This document shows, one piece after another, positions 17,928 through 29,557 of a stretch of 64,000 bases of DNA. Every line of letters starts with the position of its first letter. Position 1 is the first letter of the stretch. Source of the stretch: Paracoccus aurantiacus (GTDB taxonomy: Bacteria; Pseudomonadota; Alphaproteobacteria; Rhodobacterales; Rhodobacteraceae); contig NZ_VOPL01000001.1 in NCBI RefSeq assembly GCF_007993065.1, forward strand, positions 868,001 to 932,000. The letters are read 5' to 3'. A program made the position numbers and the translations under genes. Under the pieces are notes generated by a model, which worked only from the letters and a program-made list of their open reading frames with translations, was not told the origin of the DNA and ran no database searches.

Positions 17928-20075
17928 CTAATATGACCAGGGTCGCTTTCCCGTCGCATCGCGCGCGCTGCGAAAGGTCCCGCGATGCATCGCAACCGCC
18001 CCGCTCTGCCGCAGAGAAAGCGCATCCAGAAGGATACAGCCGCCGGGTCGCGTTGTCTCATCCGCCTCGACAGGCTGATTCGTGACAACGATCACGCCCG
18101 GCCGACACATCTTCCGCGCGACCAGGTCGCTGCCCTTGCCGGTCAAGTGCAGCAACTGCGTATCACCGACGCGGATCACCCGTTGCTTCACGGGCCCTGT
18201 CCATCCCGGCCGCGCAGCCGCCTGTGCCTGACTTGCGGTATCCCCGTCCTTTTCCAGCCACTCTCCGGTGGTGAAGCTGCCCCCTTTCGCCTTCGACAGC
18301 ACCCGGCCCTGCGCCGTCATCACGCCGACCGCATCCCCCGCCTGTGAGATCAGAAGCTCTGGTCGTGTCGTCGTCGCCCATCCGGCAAAACCGAGAAGGA
18401 TCAGCGCGGCACCCGCCAGAAAGCGCAGGTTGCGGAATATGCTGACGGACGACCGCGCGCATAGAAGTGCGATCACCGCGCCGGCGCCGAGGGTCGGCAG
18501 CACCCAAGACGCAGGCTGGGGAACGAAGCTGACCGCACCGCTCAGCCCCGCAATCCACTCGCCAACCGCCAGCATCCACCGCGTCCCAAGCCCCATCAGC
18601 CAAAGCGCGGGTGCCGCCAGCCCGAAAGGGGCAAGAAGCGCCGCCACCGGGCCCATCGGCATGATGAGCGCGCCCGTCACCGGCACCACGAGCAGGTTCG
18701 CGAGAACACCGTAATGCGCAAGCCTGCTGAAATGTGCGGCCGCGATGGGTGTTGTGGCAAGCCCCGCGATCAGGGATGACAGGACAAGCATGACAACCGG
18801 ACGCAGCAGCCAGGGCAGACGCGGCGCATAGCCTTGCCAGCGCGGATAGATGACGATCAGAGCGACCGTTGCCGCGAAACTCATCTGGAAACCGGGGGTC
18901 AGCAGTGCCTCGGGCGCCAGCAGCAGGATCGCCAGCGCAGCAAGCGCCACGGTGCGCAGCGACAGCGCCCGCCGGTCGGCAAGGATCGCGCCCATCATCA
19001 CCGCGACCATCAGAAAGGCGCGTTCAGTCGCGACGCCACCGCCCGAGAGCCACAGATAGGCTGCCGCCGCAAGAATGCCGCCGATTGCCGCAAGCTTGTG
19101 CGCGGGCAGCAGAAGGCCGCGCATCGTGATGGCCTGTGCAGCCACAATCAGCAGACGCAGCGCTGCATAGACGAAACCGGCCAGCATTCCCATATGCAGG
19201 CCGGATATCGAGATGATGTGAAACAGGTTCGAATCGCGCATAAGCTGGTTCGTCGCTTCGGAGATACCGCTGCGATCCCCCGTCATCAGGGCCGAGGCGA
19301 CAGCACCCGCCTGCCCGCCGATTCGGTCCTGCATCGCCGCCGATACCCGCATGCGCATGCGGTGCATCTGCAGCGCACCGCCGGGCTTCGCGGGGGCCGC
19401 GACCATCACGGGCGCGCGCGTATAGCCAATCGCCCCAAGGCTTTCGAACCAAGCCGCGCGACGGAAATCGAATCCCCCCGGCTCTGCCGGACCGGGTGGC
19501 GGACCAAGATGCCCGGTCAGCATCACGCGCGTGCCCGGTGGCGGGGCGTCGGGCGCGCCATCGGGCAAGGAAACCCTGACCTTGCGCGGGATGCGGGCCG
19601 GGGACATGCGATCAAGCCGGACCTGATCCAGCGTCAGGCGCACGCGGTCACGGGCTGATCGGTCGATCTCGATCAGGCGGCCCTCAATCGGGCCGTAATA
19701 CCGGAACTCCAGCACGGGGGCAGCGACCCGCGCGGCGCGTATGCTGCTTGCCCCGAAGCCCAGGGCGATGAAAACCAACCCGAAGCCGGCGAGGCGAAGA
19801 AGCTCTGACTGATGCCCCGCGCGCCAATACCACAGCAGAAGTCCCGCCGCTGCGATGGTCAGCGCGATCGTGTTTTCCAAGATCCCCGGCTGCGCAGGCA
19901 ACCCGAACCAAAGCCCGATCCCTAAAGACAGCCACACCGGTGCCCAGGGCATCAGCCCGGCACGTTCGGCTATTCCCGTGGTCGCTCGTCTTCCGGGCGC
20001 GCGCGCGGCTGGTGCGCGACGTGTCCCGGCCATGCCTGCAGCGCTTGGGCCTGAAAGTGCCGCATCAGACGCCAT
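17928..20075 (-). CDS. comEC: ComEC/Rec2-family membrane protein
   Basis: A 715-residue polytopic protein related to the DNA-uptake channel ComEC. After an Ala/Arg-rich N-terminus come two or three helices, a DUF4131-like soluble region (about 110-240), and the Competence domain with [29 protein letters not shown] and [15 protein letters not shown]. The C-terminal region (about 560-715) corresponds to the metallo-beta-lactamase-like part, but no HxHxDH motif is present, so it should not be a nuclease of that type. It is divergent from gltX with a 112-bp gap. A DNA-uptake role is inferred from the family; no other com genes are nearby. Confidence 0.88.
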   Translation of the reverse strand: MASDAALSGPSAAGMAGTRRAPAARAPGRRATTGIAERAGLMPWAPVWLSLGIGLWFGLPAQPGILENTIALTIAAAGLLLWYWRAGHQSELLRLAGFGLVFIALGFGASSIRAARVAAPVLEFRYYGPIEGRLIEIDRSARDRVRLTLDQVRLDRMSPARIPRKVRVSLPDGAPDAPPPGTRVMLTGHLGPPPGPAEPGGFDFRRAAWFESLGAIGYTRAPVMVAAPAKPGGALQMHRMRMRVSAAMQDRIGGQAGAVASALMTGDRSGISEATNQLMRDSNLFHIISISGLHMGMLAGFVYAALRLLIVAAQAITMRGLLLPAHKLAAIGGILAAAAYLWLSGGGVATERAFLMVAVMMGAILADRRALSLRTVALAALAILLLAPEALLTPGFQMSFAATVALIVIYPRWQGYAPRLPWLLRPVVMLVLSSLIAGLATTPIAAAHFSRLAHYGVLANLLVVPVTGALIMPMGPVAALLAPFGLAAPALWLMGLGTRWMLAVGEWIAGLSGAVSFVPQPASWVLPTLGAGAVIALLCARSSVSIFRNLRFLAGAALILLGFAGWATTTRPELLISQAGDAVGVMTAQGRVLSKAKGGSFTTGEWLEKDGDTASQAQAAARPGWTGPVKQRVIRVGDTQLLHLTGKGSDLVARKMCRPGVIVVTNQPVEADETTRPGGCILLDALSLRQSGAVAMHRGTFRSARDATGKRPWSY

Positions 20076-20187
20076 TCTTGTTCTTTCCCGGCCCCTTCGC
20101 TATCCCTCGCGCAACCGTACAAGCAAACTCGTTGAGAAAGGGTTAATGGCTGCAATGCCTCCCCTTTCCGCCCCGAAAGGCCCTGTC

Positions 20188-21579
20188 ATGACCGACGCAA
20201 CCCGACCGATCATCACCCGCTTCGCCCCCTCGCCGACCGGATATCTTCATATCGGGGGTGCGCGTACGGCGCTGTTCAACTGGCTTTATGCACGCGGTCG
20301 TGGCGGCAAATTTCTGCTGCGGATCGAGGATACCGACCGCGCGCGTTCCACCGCCCAGGCAACCGAGGCCATCCTTGATGGGCTGCGCTGGCTTGGCATC
20401 GACTGGGACGGAGAGCCGATCAGCCAGTTCGCCCGCGCCGACCGCCACGCTGAAGTCGCACGCGAAATGCTGGAAAACGGGCATGCCTATCGCTGTTACG
20501 CCACCGCCGACGAAATCGCCGCGTGGCGCGAGGCCAATCCAAACCAGCCTTTCCAGTCGCCCTGGCGCGACAGTAACGAGCAGCCGGACTTGCCCTATGC
20601 CGTGCGCCTGCGCGCCCCTCGCGAGGGCGCGACGGTTATCACTGATGCGGTTCAGGGTGATGTCACGTTTCAGAATGCGCAACTGGACGACATGGTGCTG
20701 CTGCGCAGCGACGGGAGCCCGACATATATGCATGCCGTCGTGGTGGACGATCACGACATGGGCGTAACCCATATCATCCGCGGTGACGATCATCTGACGA
20801 ACGCCGCGCGGCAAGCGCAGATCTATGACGCGATGGGCTGGAAGCGCCCGGTTTTTGCCCATATTCCGCTGATCCACGGGACCGACGGCAAAAAGCTTTC
20901 CAAGCGTCACGGCGCGGTCGGGCTGCACGAATACGCAGCACTCGGCTATCCGCCTGAAGCGATGCGCAACTATCTTGCGCGACTTGGCTGGGCGCATGGT
21001 GATGATGAGCTTTTCACGGATGCGCAAGCTGTTGAATGGTTTGACCTTTCCGGCATCGGGCGCGCGCCCGCGCGGCTCGATTTCAAAAAGCTGGAACATG
21101 TTTCCGGCTGGCATATCGGACAGATGGAGGACGCGCATCTTCTGGCTGAACTGAACGCCTTCCGCGCAGCCATCGGTGACGCAGCGTTGGATGCGACACA
21201 GACTGCCAGGCTGATGCCAATTCTGCCGGTGCTGAAGGAAAAGGCGAAAACCCTGCCAGGATTGCTTGAACAGGCCAGTTTCGCCCTGACAGAACGCCCG
21301 ATCCCGATCGAGGAGAAAGCGTCAAATTCGCTGGATACGGTATCCCGTGGTATGCTGAATGAATTGACTGCCGCGCTGCAGCATGCTACTTGGTCGCGCG
21401 ATGAGCTGGAGCAGGCAGCCAAGACCGTTGCAGAATCGCACGGGCTCGGACTCGGCAAGATTGCGGCGCCGCTACGGGCTGCCCTGGCCGGGAAGACCTC
21501 TACTCCCAGCGTGTTCGACATGATGCTTGCGCTCGGCCGCGACGAGGCTCTGGCGCGGCTGCAAGATCAAGCGGGCTGA
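20188..21579 (+). CDS. gltX: Glutamate-tRNA ligase
   Basis: A 463-residue class I aminoacyl-tRNA synthetase charging tRNA-Glu. It has the HIGH-type motif in [25 protein letters not shown], and the KMSKS-type motif KLSKRHG. The start at 20188 has AAAGG seven bases upstream and gives [12 protein letters not shown]; an ATG at 20146 with GAAAGGG only three bases before it would add 14 residues. Alphaproteobacteria often have two GltX paralogues, one of which may charge tRNA-Gln; which type this is cannot be settled here. Followed 56 bases later by gltA. Confidence 0.95.
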   Translation: MTDATRPIITRFAPSPTGYLHIGGARTALFNWLYARGRGGKFLLRIEDTDRARSTAQATEAILDGLRWLGIDWDGEPISQFARADRHAEVAREMLENGHAYRCYATADEIAAWREANPNQPFQSPWRDSNEQPDLPYAVRLRAPREGATVITDAVQGDVTFQNAQLDDMVLLRSDGSPTYMHAVVVDDHDMGVTHIIRGDDHLTNAARQAQIYDAMGWKRPVFAHIPLIHGTDGKKLSKRHGAVGLHEYAALGYPPEAMRNYLARLGWAHGDDELFTDAQAVEWFDLSGIGRAPARLDFKKLEHVSGWHIGQMEDAHLLAELNAFRAAIGDAALDATQTARLMPILPVLKEKAKTLPGLLEQASFALTERPIPIEEKASNSLDTVSRGMLNELTAALQHATWSRDELEQAAKTVAESHGLGLGKIAAPLRAALAGKTSTPSVFDMMLALGRDEALARLQDQAG

Positions 21580-21635
21580 CGGCCCGCCCACATGTCCGGT
21601 GCCGAAAGGCGCCGGCCCTAGCGAAGGAGCCCGGA

Positions 21636-22928
21636 ATGGCTGACAACAAACCCGCTATACTCTCCGTCTTTGGCAAGGAAATCGAACTTCCCGTGCTGAC
21701 GCCGACCGCGGGACCGGATTGCCTTGATATCCGCAAACTCTACGGACAGGGTGACGTCTTCACCTATGATCCCGGCTTCACTTCGACCGCCTCCTGCGAG
21801 TCGACCATCACCTTTATCGACGGCGACAAGGGAGAGCTGTGGTATCGCGGCTACCCGATCGAGCAACTGGCCGATAATTCAAACTATCTGGAAGTCTGCT
21901 ATCTGCTGCTATACGGCGAACTGCCGAACGAAAGCCAGCTGAAGGACTTCGTTGCGCGCGTGACCAACCACACCATGGTTCACGAGCAGATGCACAACTT
22001 CTTCCGAGGCTTCCGCCGTGACGCCCACCCGATGGCGACCATGGTCGGCGTGGTTGGTGCGATGTCCGCCTTCTATCACGATTCGACCGATATCGGCGAT
22101 CCGTGGCAGCGCGAAGTGGCCTCGATCCGGCTGATCGCGAAACTGCCGACCATTGCCGCGATGGCTTATAAATACTCGATCGGGCAGCCTTTCGTTTATC
22201 CGAATAACGAGCTCGATTACGCATCGAACTTCCTGAACATGTGCTTCTCGGTTCCGGCGGCGAAATACACTGTCGATCCGGCGCTGGCGAAGGCGATGGA
22301 CCGCATCTTCACGCTGCATGCCGATCACGAACAGAACGCCTCAACCTCGACCGTGCGTCTGGCCGGGTCGTCGGGTGCGAACCCGTTTGCCTGTATCGCG
22401 GCCGGCATCGCCTGCCTGTGGGGACCGGCGCATGGCGGCGCCAACCAGGCGGCGCTGGAAATGCTGCAGGAAATCGGGACCGTCGATCAGATCCCCGAAT
22501 ATATCCGTCGCGCCAAGGACAAGGACGATCCGTTCCGTCTGATGGGCTTCGGCCACCGCGTCTACAAGAACTTCGACCCGCGCGCGAAGGTGATGAAGGA
22601 ATCGGCGGACGAGGTTCTGGACCTGCTGGGCATCGAAAATAACGAGACCCTGAAAGTCGCCAAGGAACTGGAAAAGATCGCGCTGGAAGACGAATATTTC
22701 GTCGAGCGTAAGCTTTACCCGAACGTCGATTTCTATTCCGGCATCATCCTGTCGGCGATGGGCTTCCCGACCTCGATGTTCACGCCGATCTTTGCGCTGT
22801 CTCGCACCGTCGGCTGGATCTCGCAGTGGAAGGAAATGCTGTCCGATCCGCAGAACAAGATCGGCCGTCCGCGTCAGCTTTATGTCGGGGCGGACAAGCG
22901 CGACTATGTCCCCGTCGCCAATCGCTGA
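21636..22928 (+). CDS. gltA: Citrate synthase (type II, hexameric kind)
   Basis: A 430-residue citrate synthase condensing oxaloacetate and acetyl-CoA at the entry to the TCA cycle. Active-site segments are visible: [31 protein letters not shown], and [15 protein letters not shown] (catalytic His), with the catalytic Asp region VDFYSGI near the C-terminus. The N-terminal domain beginning [19 protein letters not shown] is typical of the NADH-regulated Gram-negative type. A ribosome site (AGGAG) lies upstream, and a strong hairpin with a T-tract follows the stop. Confidence 0.98.
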   Translation: MADNKPAILSVFGKEIELPVLTPTAGPDCLDIRKLYGQGDVFTYDPGFTSTASCESTITFIDGDKGELWYRGYPIEQLADNSNYLEVCYLLLYGELPNESQLKDFVARVTNHTMVHEQMHNFFRGFRRDAHPMATMVGVVGAMSAFYHDSTDIGDPWQREVASIRLIAKLPTIAAMAYKYSIGQPFVYPNNELDYASNFLNMCFSVPAAKYTVDPALAKAMDRIFTLHADHEQNASTSTVRLAGSSGANPFACIAAGIACLWGPAHGGANQAALEMLQEIGTVDQIPEYIRRAKDKDDPFRLMGFGHRVYKNFDPRAKVMKESADEVLDLLGIENNETLKVAKELEKIALEDEYFVERKLYPNVDFYSGIILSAMGFPTSMFTPIFALSRTVGWISQWKEMLSDPQNKIGRPRQLYVGADKRDYVPVANR

Positions 22929-22947
22929 GAGTATTGAAACAAGCAGA

Positions 22948-22973
22948 ACGGCCCCGGCTTCCGGGGCCGTTTT
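22948..22973 (+). terminator. Terminator after gltA
   Basis: A 10-bp GC-rich stem (ACGGCCCCGG / CCGGGGCCGT, loop CTT) is followed by TTTT, 19 bases after the gltA stop. The first plausible codon of the next gene lies in the T-tract. Confidence 0.85.
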
Positions 22974-23367
22974 GCTGCGCCCGCATCATGTGCTTTGCGC
23001 CATAGGTTGGCAGGGTCGCGGCTATTCCGAGGCGTTTTCACGCAATATGGATGCCGTCGTTGTCGGACGGCTGCGCGCCGACCCTGACACGCCCGTGATC
23101 TTCACGTCTCAGGCCGACAGCGTCTGCGGCCCCTGCCCCCATCGTCGTGGCGAAGGATGCGCTTCTGACGAGCGTATTTCCTGGCTGGATCAGAACCATG
23201 CACGCGCGCTTGGTATCACGCCCGGTCAGCAGATGCGTTGGCAGCAGGCAGAAGCGCGGGCGCGTGAAAGGGTGCGCCCTGACGACCTGGATGTGATCTG
23301 CGCCCGCTGCCAATGGCTGGAATACGGCATGTGCAAGGGCGCGCTGCGCCGCTTGCAGGAGCAGTAA
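22972..23367 (+). CDS. DUF1284 protein, Cys-rich, uncertain start
   Basis: About 131 residues from the TTG at 22972 (LRPHHVLCAIGWQGRGYSEAF). The N-terminal LRPHH, then FSRNMDAVV, then the cysteine clusters CGPCPHRRGEGC and CARCQWLEYGMC match DUF1284 proteins, which probably bind metal or an Fe-S cluster; no function is established. The start is unclear: TTG at 22972 begins right at the conserved region but lies in the T-tract of the gltA terminator, while an ATG at 22906 would overlap gltA by 23 bases and add 22 unconserved residues. It is convergent with bioY across a shared hairpin. Confidence 0.8.
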   Translation: MLRPHHVLCAIGWQGRGYSEAFSRNMDAVVVGRLRADPDTPVIFTSQADSVCGPCPHRRGEGCASDERISWLDQNHARALGITPGQQMRWQQAEARARERVRPDDLDVICARCQWLEYGMCKGALRRLQEQ

Positions 23368-23374
23368 AGATAAA

Positions 23375-23397
23375 CGCCGCCCGATGGGCGGCGCTTT
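23375..23397. terminator. Terminator between DUF1284 gene and bioY
   Basis: An 8-bp stem (CGCCGCCC / GGGCGGCG, loop GAT) is followed by CTTTCGTT on the plus strand, 8 bases after the DUF1284 stop. It lies between convergent genes, but the T-rich side favours the plus direction. Confidence 0.75.
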
Positions 23398-23416
23398 CGT
23401 TCAGTCTGACCTCCGG

Positions 23417-23971
23417 TCAGCGGCGATCAATCAGGTTCCAGCCGCCCTTGACTGCCATTGCGGCGACGATTGCCTTCACCAGCGCGCCGATCAGGAACGG
23501 GGCGCAGCCCGCGAAGAAGGCCGCTTCCCAGCCCAGGCCAGTCACCAGTTTCAGCACCGTGACACCGGGAACGAACAGCAGAAGTGCGGGCAGGATGGCC
23601 GCGACGAACAGCTTGACGAAGCCGCGGTCAAAGCCACGCTCGACCATGAAACCGGTCAGCCATGCCATGCCGACAAAGCCGAAAAGAAAGCCTGCCGTCG
23701 GCCCGGTGAACGCCGGCAGCGAAGCAAAGTTCGCAAATACCGGCAGCCCCATCGCGCCCTCGGCAAGATAGGCAATCACGGTCACAGCGCCGAGACGAGA
23801 GCCATAGGCCAGACCGATCAGGGAAACCGCCAGCGTCTGCAGCGTCATCGGCACGGGATACATCGGCACGGACACCTGCGCCGACATTGCCAGCAGTGCC
23901 GTGCCGGCCAGAACGAGGATCGCATTCGTCAGAAACGTGCGGCTGGGAAGCGCCGCCTGAGTGAGTGTCAT
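23417..23971 (-). CDS. bioY: Biotin transporter S component BioY
   Basis: A 184-residue integral membrane protein with about six helices. The family signature is VPMYPVPMTLQTLAVSLIGL, followed by YLAEGAMGLPVFA and FTGPTAGFLFGF. BioY captures biotin as the S unit of an ECF transporter. The start at 23971 has AAGGA seven bases upstream; an ATG at 23986 lacks one. No bioM/bioN (ECF A and T) genes lie nearby, so it either works alone, as reported for some rhizobial and rhodobacterial BioY proteins, or uses a distant module. Confidence 0.95.
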   Translation of the reverse strand: MTLTQAALPSRTFLTNAILVLAGTALLAMSAQVSVPMYPVPMTLQTLAVSLIGLAYGSRLGAVTVIAYLAEGAMGLPVFANFASLPAFTGPTAGFLFGFVGMAWLTGFMVERGFDRGFVKLFVAAILPALLLFVPGVTVLKLVTGLGWEAAFFAGCAPFLIGALVKAIVAAMAVKGGWNLIDRR

Positions 23972-24082
23972 GATACTGTCCTTCATGGAATTTCTGTCCC
24001 GGCGATCATGCCGCATTGCCGCAAAAAGTCAATCTTTCGCGGCGTCTTGCAGTCGTTCCGGCCACATGCGAAAGCGTTCTGC

Positions 24083-24757
24083 ATGACACATGACACGCAT
24101 GACCAGGACCAGAAGATCGCGCTCGTGACCGGTGCATCACGCGGGCTTGGCTCTGCCCTCGCCGAAGCACTCGCGAAGCGCGGATATCACATTATCGCCG
24201 TCGCCCGCACGACAGGCGCGCTGGAGGAACTGGACGACCGCATCCGCGCCGCCGGCGGTCATCCGGCGACATTGGCACCGATGGACGTGATCGAGTCGCC
24301 CGCAATGCTGCAATTAACGAAGGCGATTGCAGAACGCTGGGGCGGGCTGGATGTCTGGGTGCATACCGCGATCCACGCTGCCCCGCTTGGGCCTGCCGGT
24401 CATGTCGATGGCAAGGATTGGACAAAATCTTTCGCGGTCAACGCCACTGCCACGCAGAATCTGGTCGGCCTGATGGAGCCATTGCTGCGGGCGCGAAACG
24501 GCACCGCGATCATTCCGGACGATCCGCGCGGCGGAGAGAAATTTTTTGGGGCATACGGGGCCAGCAAATCCGCCCAGATTTCGCTCGCGAAAAGCTGGCA
24601 GGCAGAGGCCGAGCGTGTCGGACCGCGCGTCCTGACACCAGAACCTGCGCCCATGCCCACGGCAACGCGCGGGCGCTTCTATCCCGGCGAGGATCGCGCC
24701 GCCCTGTCACCATGCGCCGACGAGGCCGAGAAAATTCTTGCCGATGCGGGCCTCTGA
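24083..24757 (+). CDS. Short-chain dehydrogenase/reductase-like protein lacking the catalytic Ser
   Basis: A 224-residue Rossmann-fold protein. The nucleotide site TGASRGLGSA (17-26), Asn120 and Tyr158/Lys162 (YGASK) of the SDR family are present. However, the serine that normally precedes the Tyr by about 13 residues is missing (the segment reads GTAIIPDDPRG), and the usual NNAG motif reads HTAIHA. The order and C-terminus recall the YciK-type SDRs of unknown function. Substrate unknown; it may be inactive or bind NAD(P) without catalysis. It is divergent from bioY. Confidence 0.85.
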   Translation: MTHDTHDQDQKIALVTGASRGLGSALAEALAKRGYHIIAVARTTGALEELDDRIRAAGGHPATLAPMDVIESPAMLQLTKAIAERWGGLDVWVHTAIHAAPLGPAGHVDGKDWTKSFAVNATATQNLVGLMEPLLRARNGTAIIPDDPRGGEKFFGAYGASKSAQISLAKSWQAEAERVGPRVLTPEPAPMPTATRGRFYPGEDRAALSPCADEAEKILADAGL

Positions 24758-24789
24758 CGCTCGGTCAACCGAAATAGACGGATCGCCTG

Positions 24790-25137
24790 TCAGACCTCGA
24801 AATCTTCGTCAAAGCGGGTCGGACCGATCGCCAGCCAGTCGGCGCGCACCCGTGCAACGCGCGTATCGCCCCATGTGCGAAAGATGATCGTGAAACCGTC
24901 GCGCGTGACATCTTCGGTGCCAATATCGGCACGCTGATTGCTGTTGCTGTCGATATCCCACATGGAAAGCCCGATATGAACGATCGGCACGCCGTGAAAA
25001 GCCTCTTCAAAGCGCACGTCGTAACGATGCTGTCTCGGGCCATCGCCAGTCCACATTTCGCCGCCATCTTCGAAATCCGAGAACAGGATCTCAGAGCCCT
25101 GGAGGATGCCGACGGCGAGATGACTGAAACGCTTCAT
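24790..25137 (-). CDS. H-type lectin domain protein
   Basis: A 115-residue protein that is almost entirely one H-type lectin domain. The pattern is recognisable: GSEILFSDFEDGGEMW at the N-terminus, then DVRFEEAFHGVPIVHIGLSMWDID, R-A-D, DGFTIIFRTWGDTRVARV and DWLAIG, split over residues 13-103. In animals and amoebae this fold binds GalNAc-type sugars as trimers or hexamers; its bacterial role is not established. No signal peptide is evident. It lies 73 bases beyond the end of the atp operon on the same strand, with a terminator in between. Confidence 0.85.
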   Translation of the reverse strand: MKRFSHLAVGILQGSEILFSDFEDGGEMWTGDGPRQHRYDVRFEEAFHGVPIVHIGLSMWDIDSNSNQRADIGTEDVTRDGFTIIFRTWGDTRVARVRADWLAIGPTRFDEDFEV

Positions 25138-25166
25138 GGTCCTTTTTCCAAAACCCGGTCAGGTAA

Positions 25167-25195
25167 GCAAAAAGCCCCGGCGTGACCGGGGCTTT
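25167..25195 (-). terminator. Terminator of the atp operon
   Basis: A 10-bp stem (AAAGCCCCGG / CCGGGGCTTT with loop CGTGA on the plus strand) lies 16 bases after the atpC stop. Read on the minus strand it ends in TTTTT, as expected for intrinsic termination of atpHAGDC before the lectin gene. Confidence 0.88.
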
Positions 25196-25210
25196 CGTAT
25201 CTTAGGCCAT

Positions 25211-25663
25211 TCAGTGCGGCACGGTCGAAGAATTCGGATCAAGTCCGATATGGGTACCAAGGGCTTCCATATCGGCAAGAAGCTTGGCGGCCGAAGCGAC
25301 GATGTTTTCGGCACCGTGGGCCGTGTCCTTCGCCTCGGCGGCCTCTTTCTTGCGCACCGCGGACCGCATCATCTCGTCGAAGACTTCCTGCGTCATATCC
25401 TCGCGCTTGCGACCGATTTCGGCCAGAAGCGAGACCGAGCTGTTGTTGATCTCGGCGAAACCGCCGGAAATCGCGAACTGATGCTCTGTCCCCTTGTCGT
25501 CAACGACCGTGACCAGACCGGGGCGCAGGTTGACGATGGCAGGCGCGTGGCCCGGCATCGCCGACAAATCGCCATCCGTACCCGGCAGGCGTACCTCGCG
25601 CACGGGAACGGACATCAGGTTCCGTTCCGGTGCGACAAGGTCGAACTGCATCGTATCAGCCAT
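25211..25663 (-). CDS. atpC: ATP synthase F1 epsilon subunit
   Basis: A 150-residue central-stalk subunit with the N-terminal beta-sandwich (MQFDLVAPERNL, VREVRLPGTDGDLSAMPGHAP) and a C-terminal helical part. It couples F1 to the c-ring and can restrain hydrolysis. Last gene of atpHAGDC, 9 bases after atpD. Confidence 0.96.
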   Translation of the reverse strand: MADTMQFDLVAPERNLMSVPVREVRLPGTDGDLSAMPGHAPAIVNLRPGLVTVVDDKGTEHQFAISGGFAEINNSSVSLLAEIGRKREDMTQEVFDEMMRSAVRKKEAAEAKDTAHGAENIVASAAKLLADMEALGTHIGLDPNSSTVPH

Positions 25664-25672
25664 GACGCCCCC

Positions 25673-27115
<1,443 letters not shown>

Positions 27116-27121
27116 TTACGG

Positions 27122-28009
27122 TCAGAGCGCCTCGGCGCCCGAAATGATTTCGATGAGTTCCTTGGTGATCGCAGCCTGACGCGAGCGGTTATACTCGGTT
27201 TCAAGCCGGCTGATCATGTCGCCCGCGTTGCGCGTGGCGTTGTCCATGGCGGTCATGCGCGCGCCCTGTTCGGATGCGGCGTTTTCCAGAAGCGCGGTGA
27301 AGATCTGGGTTGCAACCGCACGCGGCAGCAACTCGGCCAGGATGACCTCTTCGCCGGGTTCATAATCGTATTCCGCCGAAACCGAATCCGCGATTTCCTG
27401 ATCTTCCGCGGTTTCGATCACCGCAGGGATGATCTGGCGCGCGGTGGGAACCTGGCTGATGACCGATTCAAAGCGGTTATAGAACAGGGTCGCCACGTCA
27501 AAATCGCCGGTCTCGAACCGATCCAGAACGTCATCGGCAATGTCGCGGGCATGTTCGTAACCAAGGCGCTTCACCTCGGACATATCGACATGGTTCACGA
27601 AAGCCTGCGAATAGTCACGCTTCAGCTGTTCGCGGCCCTTTTTGCCGACCGTCAGGATTGTCACGTCCTTGCCTTCACCACGAAGCTTCACCGCCGTCTG
27701 ACGCGCCAGCTTGACGATGGAGGAGTTGAAGCCCCCCGCAAGCCCGCGTTCCGAGGTCAGCACGACCAGCAGGTGACGCTTGTCGTCGCCTGTTCCGGCC
27801 AGCAGACGCGGTGCGCTTTCAGAACCCGACGCCTTTTCCGCCAGTCCTGCCATGACCGCATTCATGCGGTCGGCATAGGGACGGGCCTGCTGCGCGGCTT
27901 CCTCGGCGCGCCGCAGCTTGGCTGCGGCGACCATCTGCATCGCCTTGGTGATCTTGCGCGTCGATTTGACGCTGTTGATCCGGTTCTTAAGATCCTTGAG
28001 GCTGGGCAT
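27122..28009 (-). CDS. atpG: ATP synthase F1 gamma subunit
   Basis: A 295-residue rotor shaft. The N-terminal helix [20 protein letters not shown] and the C-terminal helix [19 protein letters not shown] form the conserved coiled coil that turns inside the alpha-beta ring. Between atpA and atpD, as in other bacteria. Confidence 0.97.
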   Translation of the reverse strand: MPSLKDLKNRINSVKSTRKITKAMQMVAAAKLRRAEEAAQQARPYADRMNAVMAGLAEKASGSESAPRLLAGTGDDKRHLLVVLTSERGLAGGFNSSIVKLARQTAVKLRGEGKDVTILTVGKKGREQLKRDYSQAFVNHVDMSEVKRLGYEHARDIADDVLDRFETGDFDVATLFYNRFESVISQVPTARQIIPAVIETAEDQEIADSVSAEYDYEPGEEVILAELLPRAVATQIFTALLENAASEQGARMTAMDNATRNAGDMISRLETEYNRSRQAAITKELIEIISGAEAL

Positions 28010-28021
28010 CTATCCCTCCTC

Positions 28022-29557
28022 TCAGGCGCGGGTTTTGTTGTAAGCGTCCAGAGCAGCCTTGATCGCATCTTCCAGATCGCCAGCGACCTTGCGGTCGTTC
28101 TTGGTGATATCGTCCAGCAGATCCTGCTTCTGGTTGCGCAGGAACTGGATCAGCCCCTGTTCCCAGGCCACCACGTCGCGGACTGGCACGTCGTCGACGT
28201 AGCCTTTGGTGCCGGCATAGATGACGATCACGATTTCCGCATTGGTCAACGGCTGGTATTGCGGCTGCTTCATCAGCTCGGTCAGGCGCGCACCGCGGTT
28301 CAGCAGTTTCTGCGTCGCGGCATCAAGGTCAGAACCGAACTGCGCGAAGGCCGCCATTTCGCGATACTGCGCCAGTTCCAGCTTGACCGGACCGGCGACG
28401 GATTTCATCGCCTTGGTCTGCGCGGACGAACCAACGCGCGACACCGAAAGGCCGGTGTTCACAGCCGGGCGGATGCCTTGGAAGAACAGGTCGGTTTCCA
28501 GGAAGATCTGCCCATCGGTGATCGAGATCACGTTGGTCGGGATATAGGCCGACACGTCACCCGCCTGGGTTTCGATGATCGGCAGTGCCGTCAGCGAGCC
28601 GCCGCCATAATTTTCGTTCAGCTTGGCCGAACGCTCCAGCAGGCGCGAGTGCAGATAGAACACGTCGCCCGGATAGGCTTCGCGCCCCGGCGGACGGCGC
28701 AGCAGCAGCGACATCTGACGGTAAGCGACGGCCTGCTTGGACAGGTCGTCATAGATCATCAGCGCGTCCATGCCGTTGTCGCGGAAATACTCGCCCATCG
28801 CAGTCGCCGAATAGGGCGCCAGATACTGCATCGGCGCGGGGTCCGAGGCGGTCGCGGCCACGACGATGGAATATTCCATCGCGCCGGTCTCTTCCAGCTT
28901 CTGCACCAGCTGCGCCACGGTCGAACGCTTCTGACCAACAGCGACATAGATGCAATAAAGGGACTTCATCCCTTCATCTTCGCGGCCGTTATAGTTTTTC
29001 TGGTTCAGGATCGTGTCGAGCGCGACGGCGGTCTTGCCGGTCTGACGGTCACCGATGATAAGTTCGCGCTGACCGCGACCAACCGGGATCATGGCGTCAA
29101 CGGCTTTCAGGCCGGTCGCCATCGGCTCATGCACGGATTTGCGCGGCATGATGCCCGGCGCTTTCACGTCGGCGATGGCCTGCGTCACGTCCTGCAGGGG
29201 GCCCTTGCCGTCGATCGGGTTGCCAAGCGCGTCAACGACGCGACCCAGCAGGCCCTTGCCGACCGGAACTTCCACGATGGCGCCGGTCCGTTTGACGGTG
29301 TCGCCTTCCTTGATGTCGCGGTCGTCACCGAAGATCACGACGCCGACATTGTCGGTTTCAAGGTTCAGAACCATCCCGCGGATACCGCCGGGGAATTCCA
29401 CCATCTCGCCGGCCTGCACCTTGTCGAGGCCATAGATACGGGCAATCCCGTCGCCGACCGACAGCACCTGGCCCACTTCGGCCACTTCGGCGTCCTGACC
29501 GAAGTTCTTGATCTGATCCTTGAGGATCGCCGAAATTTCGGCAGCCTGGATTCCCAT
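28022..29557 (-). CDS. atpA: ATP synthase F1 alpha subunit
   Basis: A 511-residue nucleotide-binding, non-catalytic partner of beta. The P-loop is [15 protein letters not shown]; the arginine finger region lies in [14 protein letters not shown]. Its ATG shares a base with the atpH stop (TAATG). It reads [16 protein letters not shown] at the N-terminus, the canonical start. Confidence 0.98.
   Translation of the reverse strand: MGIQAAEISAILKDQIKNFGQDAEVAEVGQVLSVGDGIARIYGLDKVQAGEMVEFPGGIRGMVLNLETDNVGVVIFGDDRDIKEGDTVKRTGAIVEVPVGKGLLGRVVDALGNPIDGKGPLQDVTQAIADVKAPGIMPRKSVHEPMATGLKAVDAMIPVGRGQRELIIGDRQTGKTAVALDTILNQKNYNGREDEGMKSLYCIYVAVGQKRSTVAQLVQKLEETGAMEYSIVVAATASDPAPMQYLAPYSATAMGEYFRDNGMDALMIYDDLSKQAVAYRQMSLLLRRPPGREAYPGDVFYLHSRLLERSAKLNENYGGGSLTALPIIETQAGDVSAYIPTNVISITDGQIFLETDLFFQGIRPAVNTGLSVSRVGSSAQTKAMKSVAGPVKLELAQYREMAAFAQFGSDLDAATQKLLNRGARLTELMKQPQYQPLTNAEIVIVIYAGTKGYVDDVPVRDVVAWEQGLIQFLRNQKQDLLDDITKNDRKVAGDLEDAIKAALDAYNKTRA

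Noticed and set aside
19220..19260. tRNA-like GGTTCGAATC sequence
   Set aside because: It lies inside comEC coding sequence and no cloverleaf can be formed around it. No tRNA was found elsewhere in the window.
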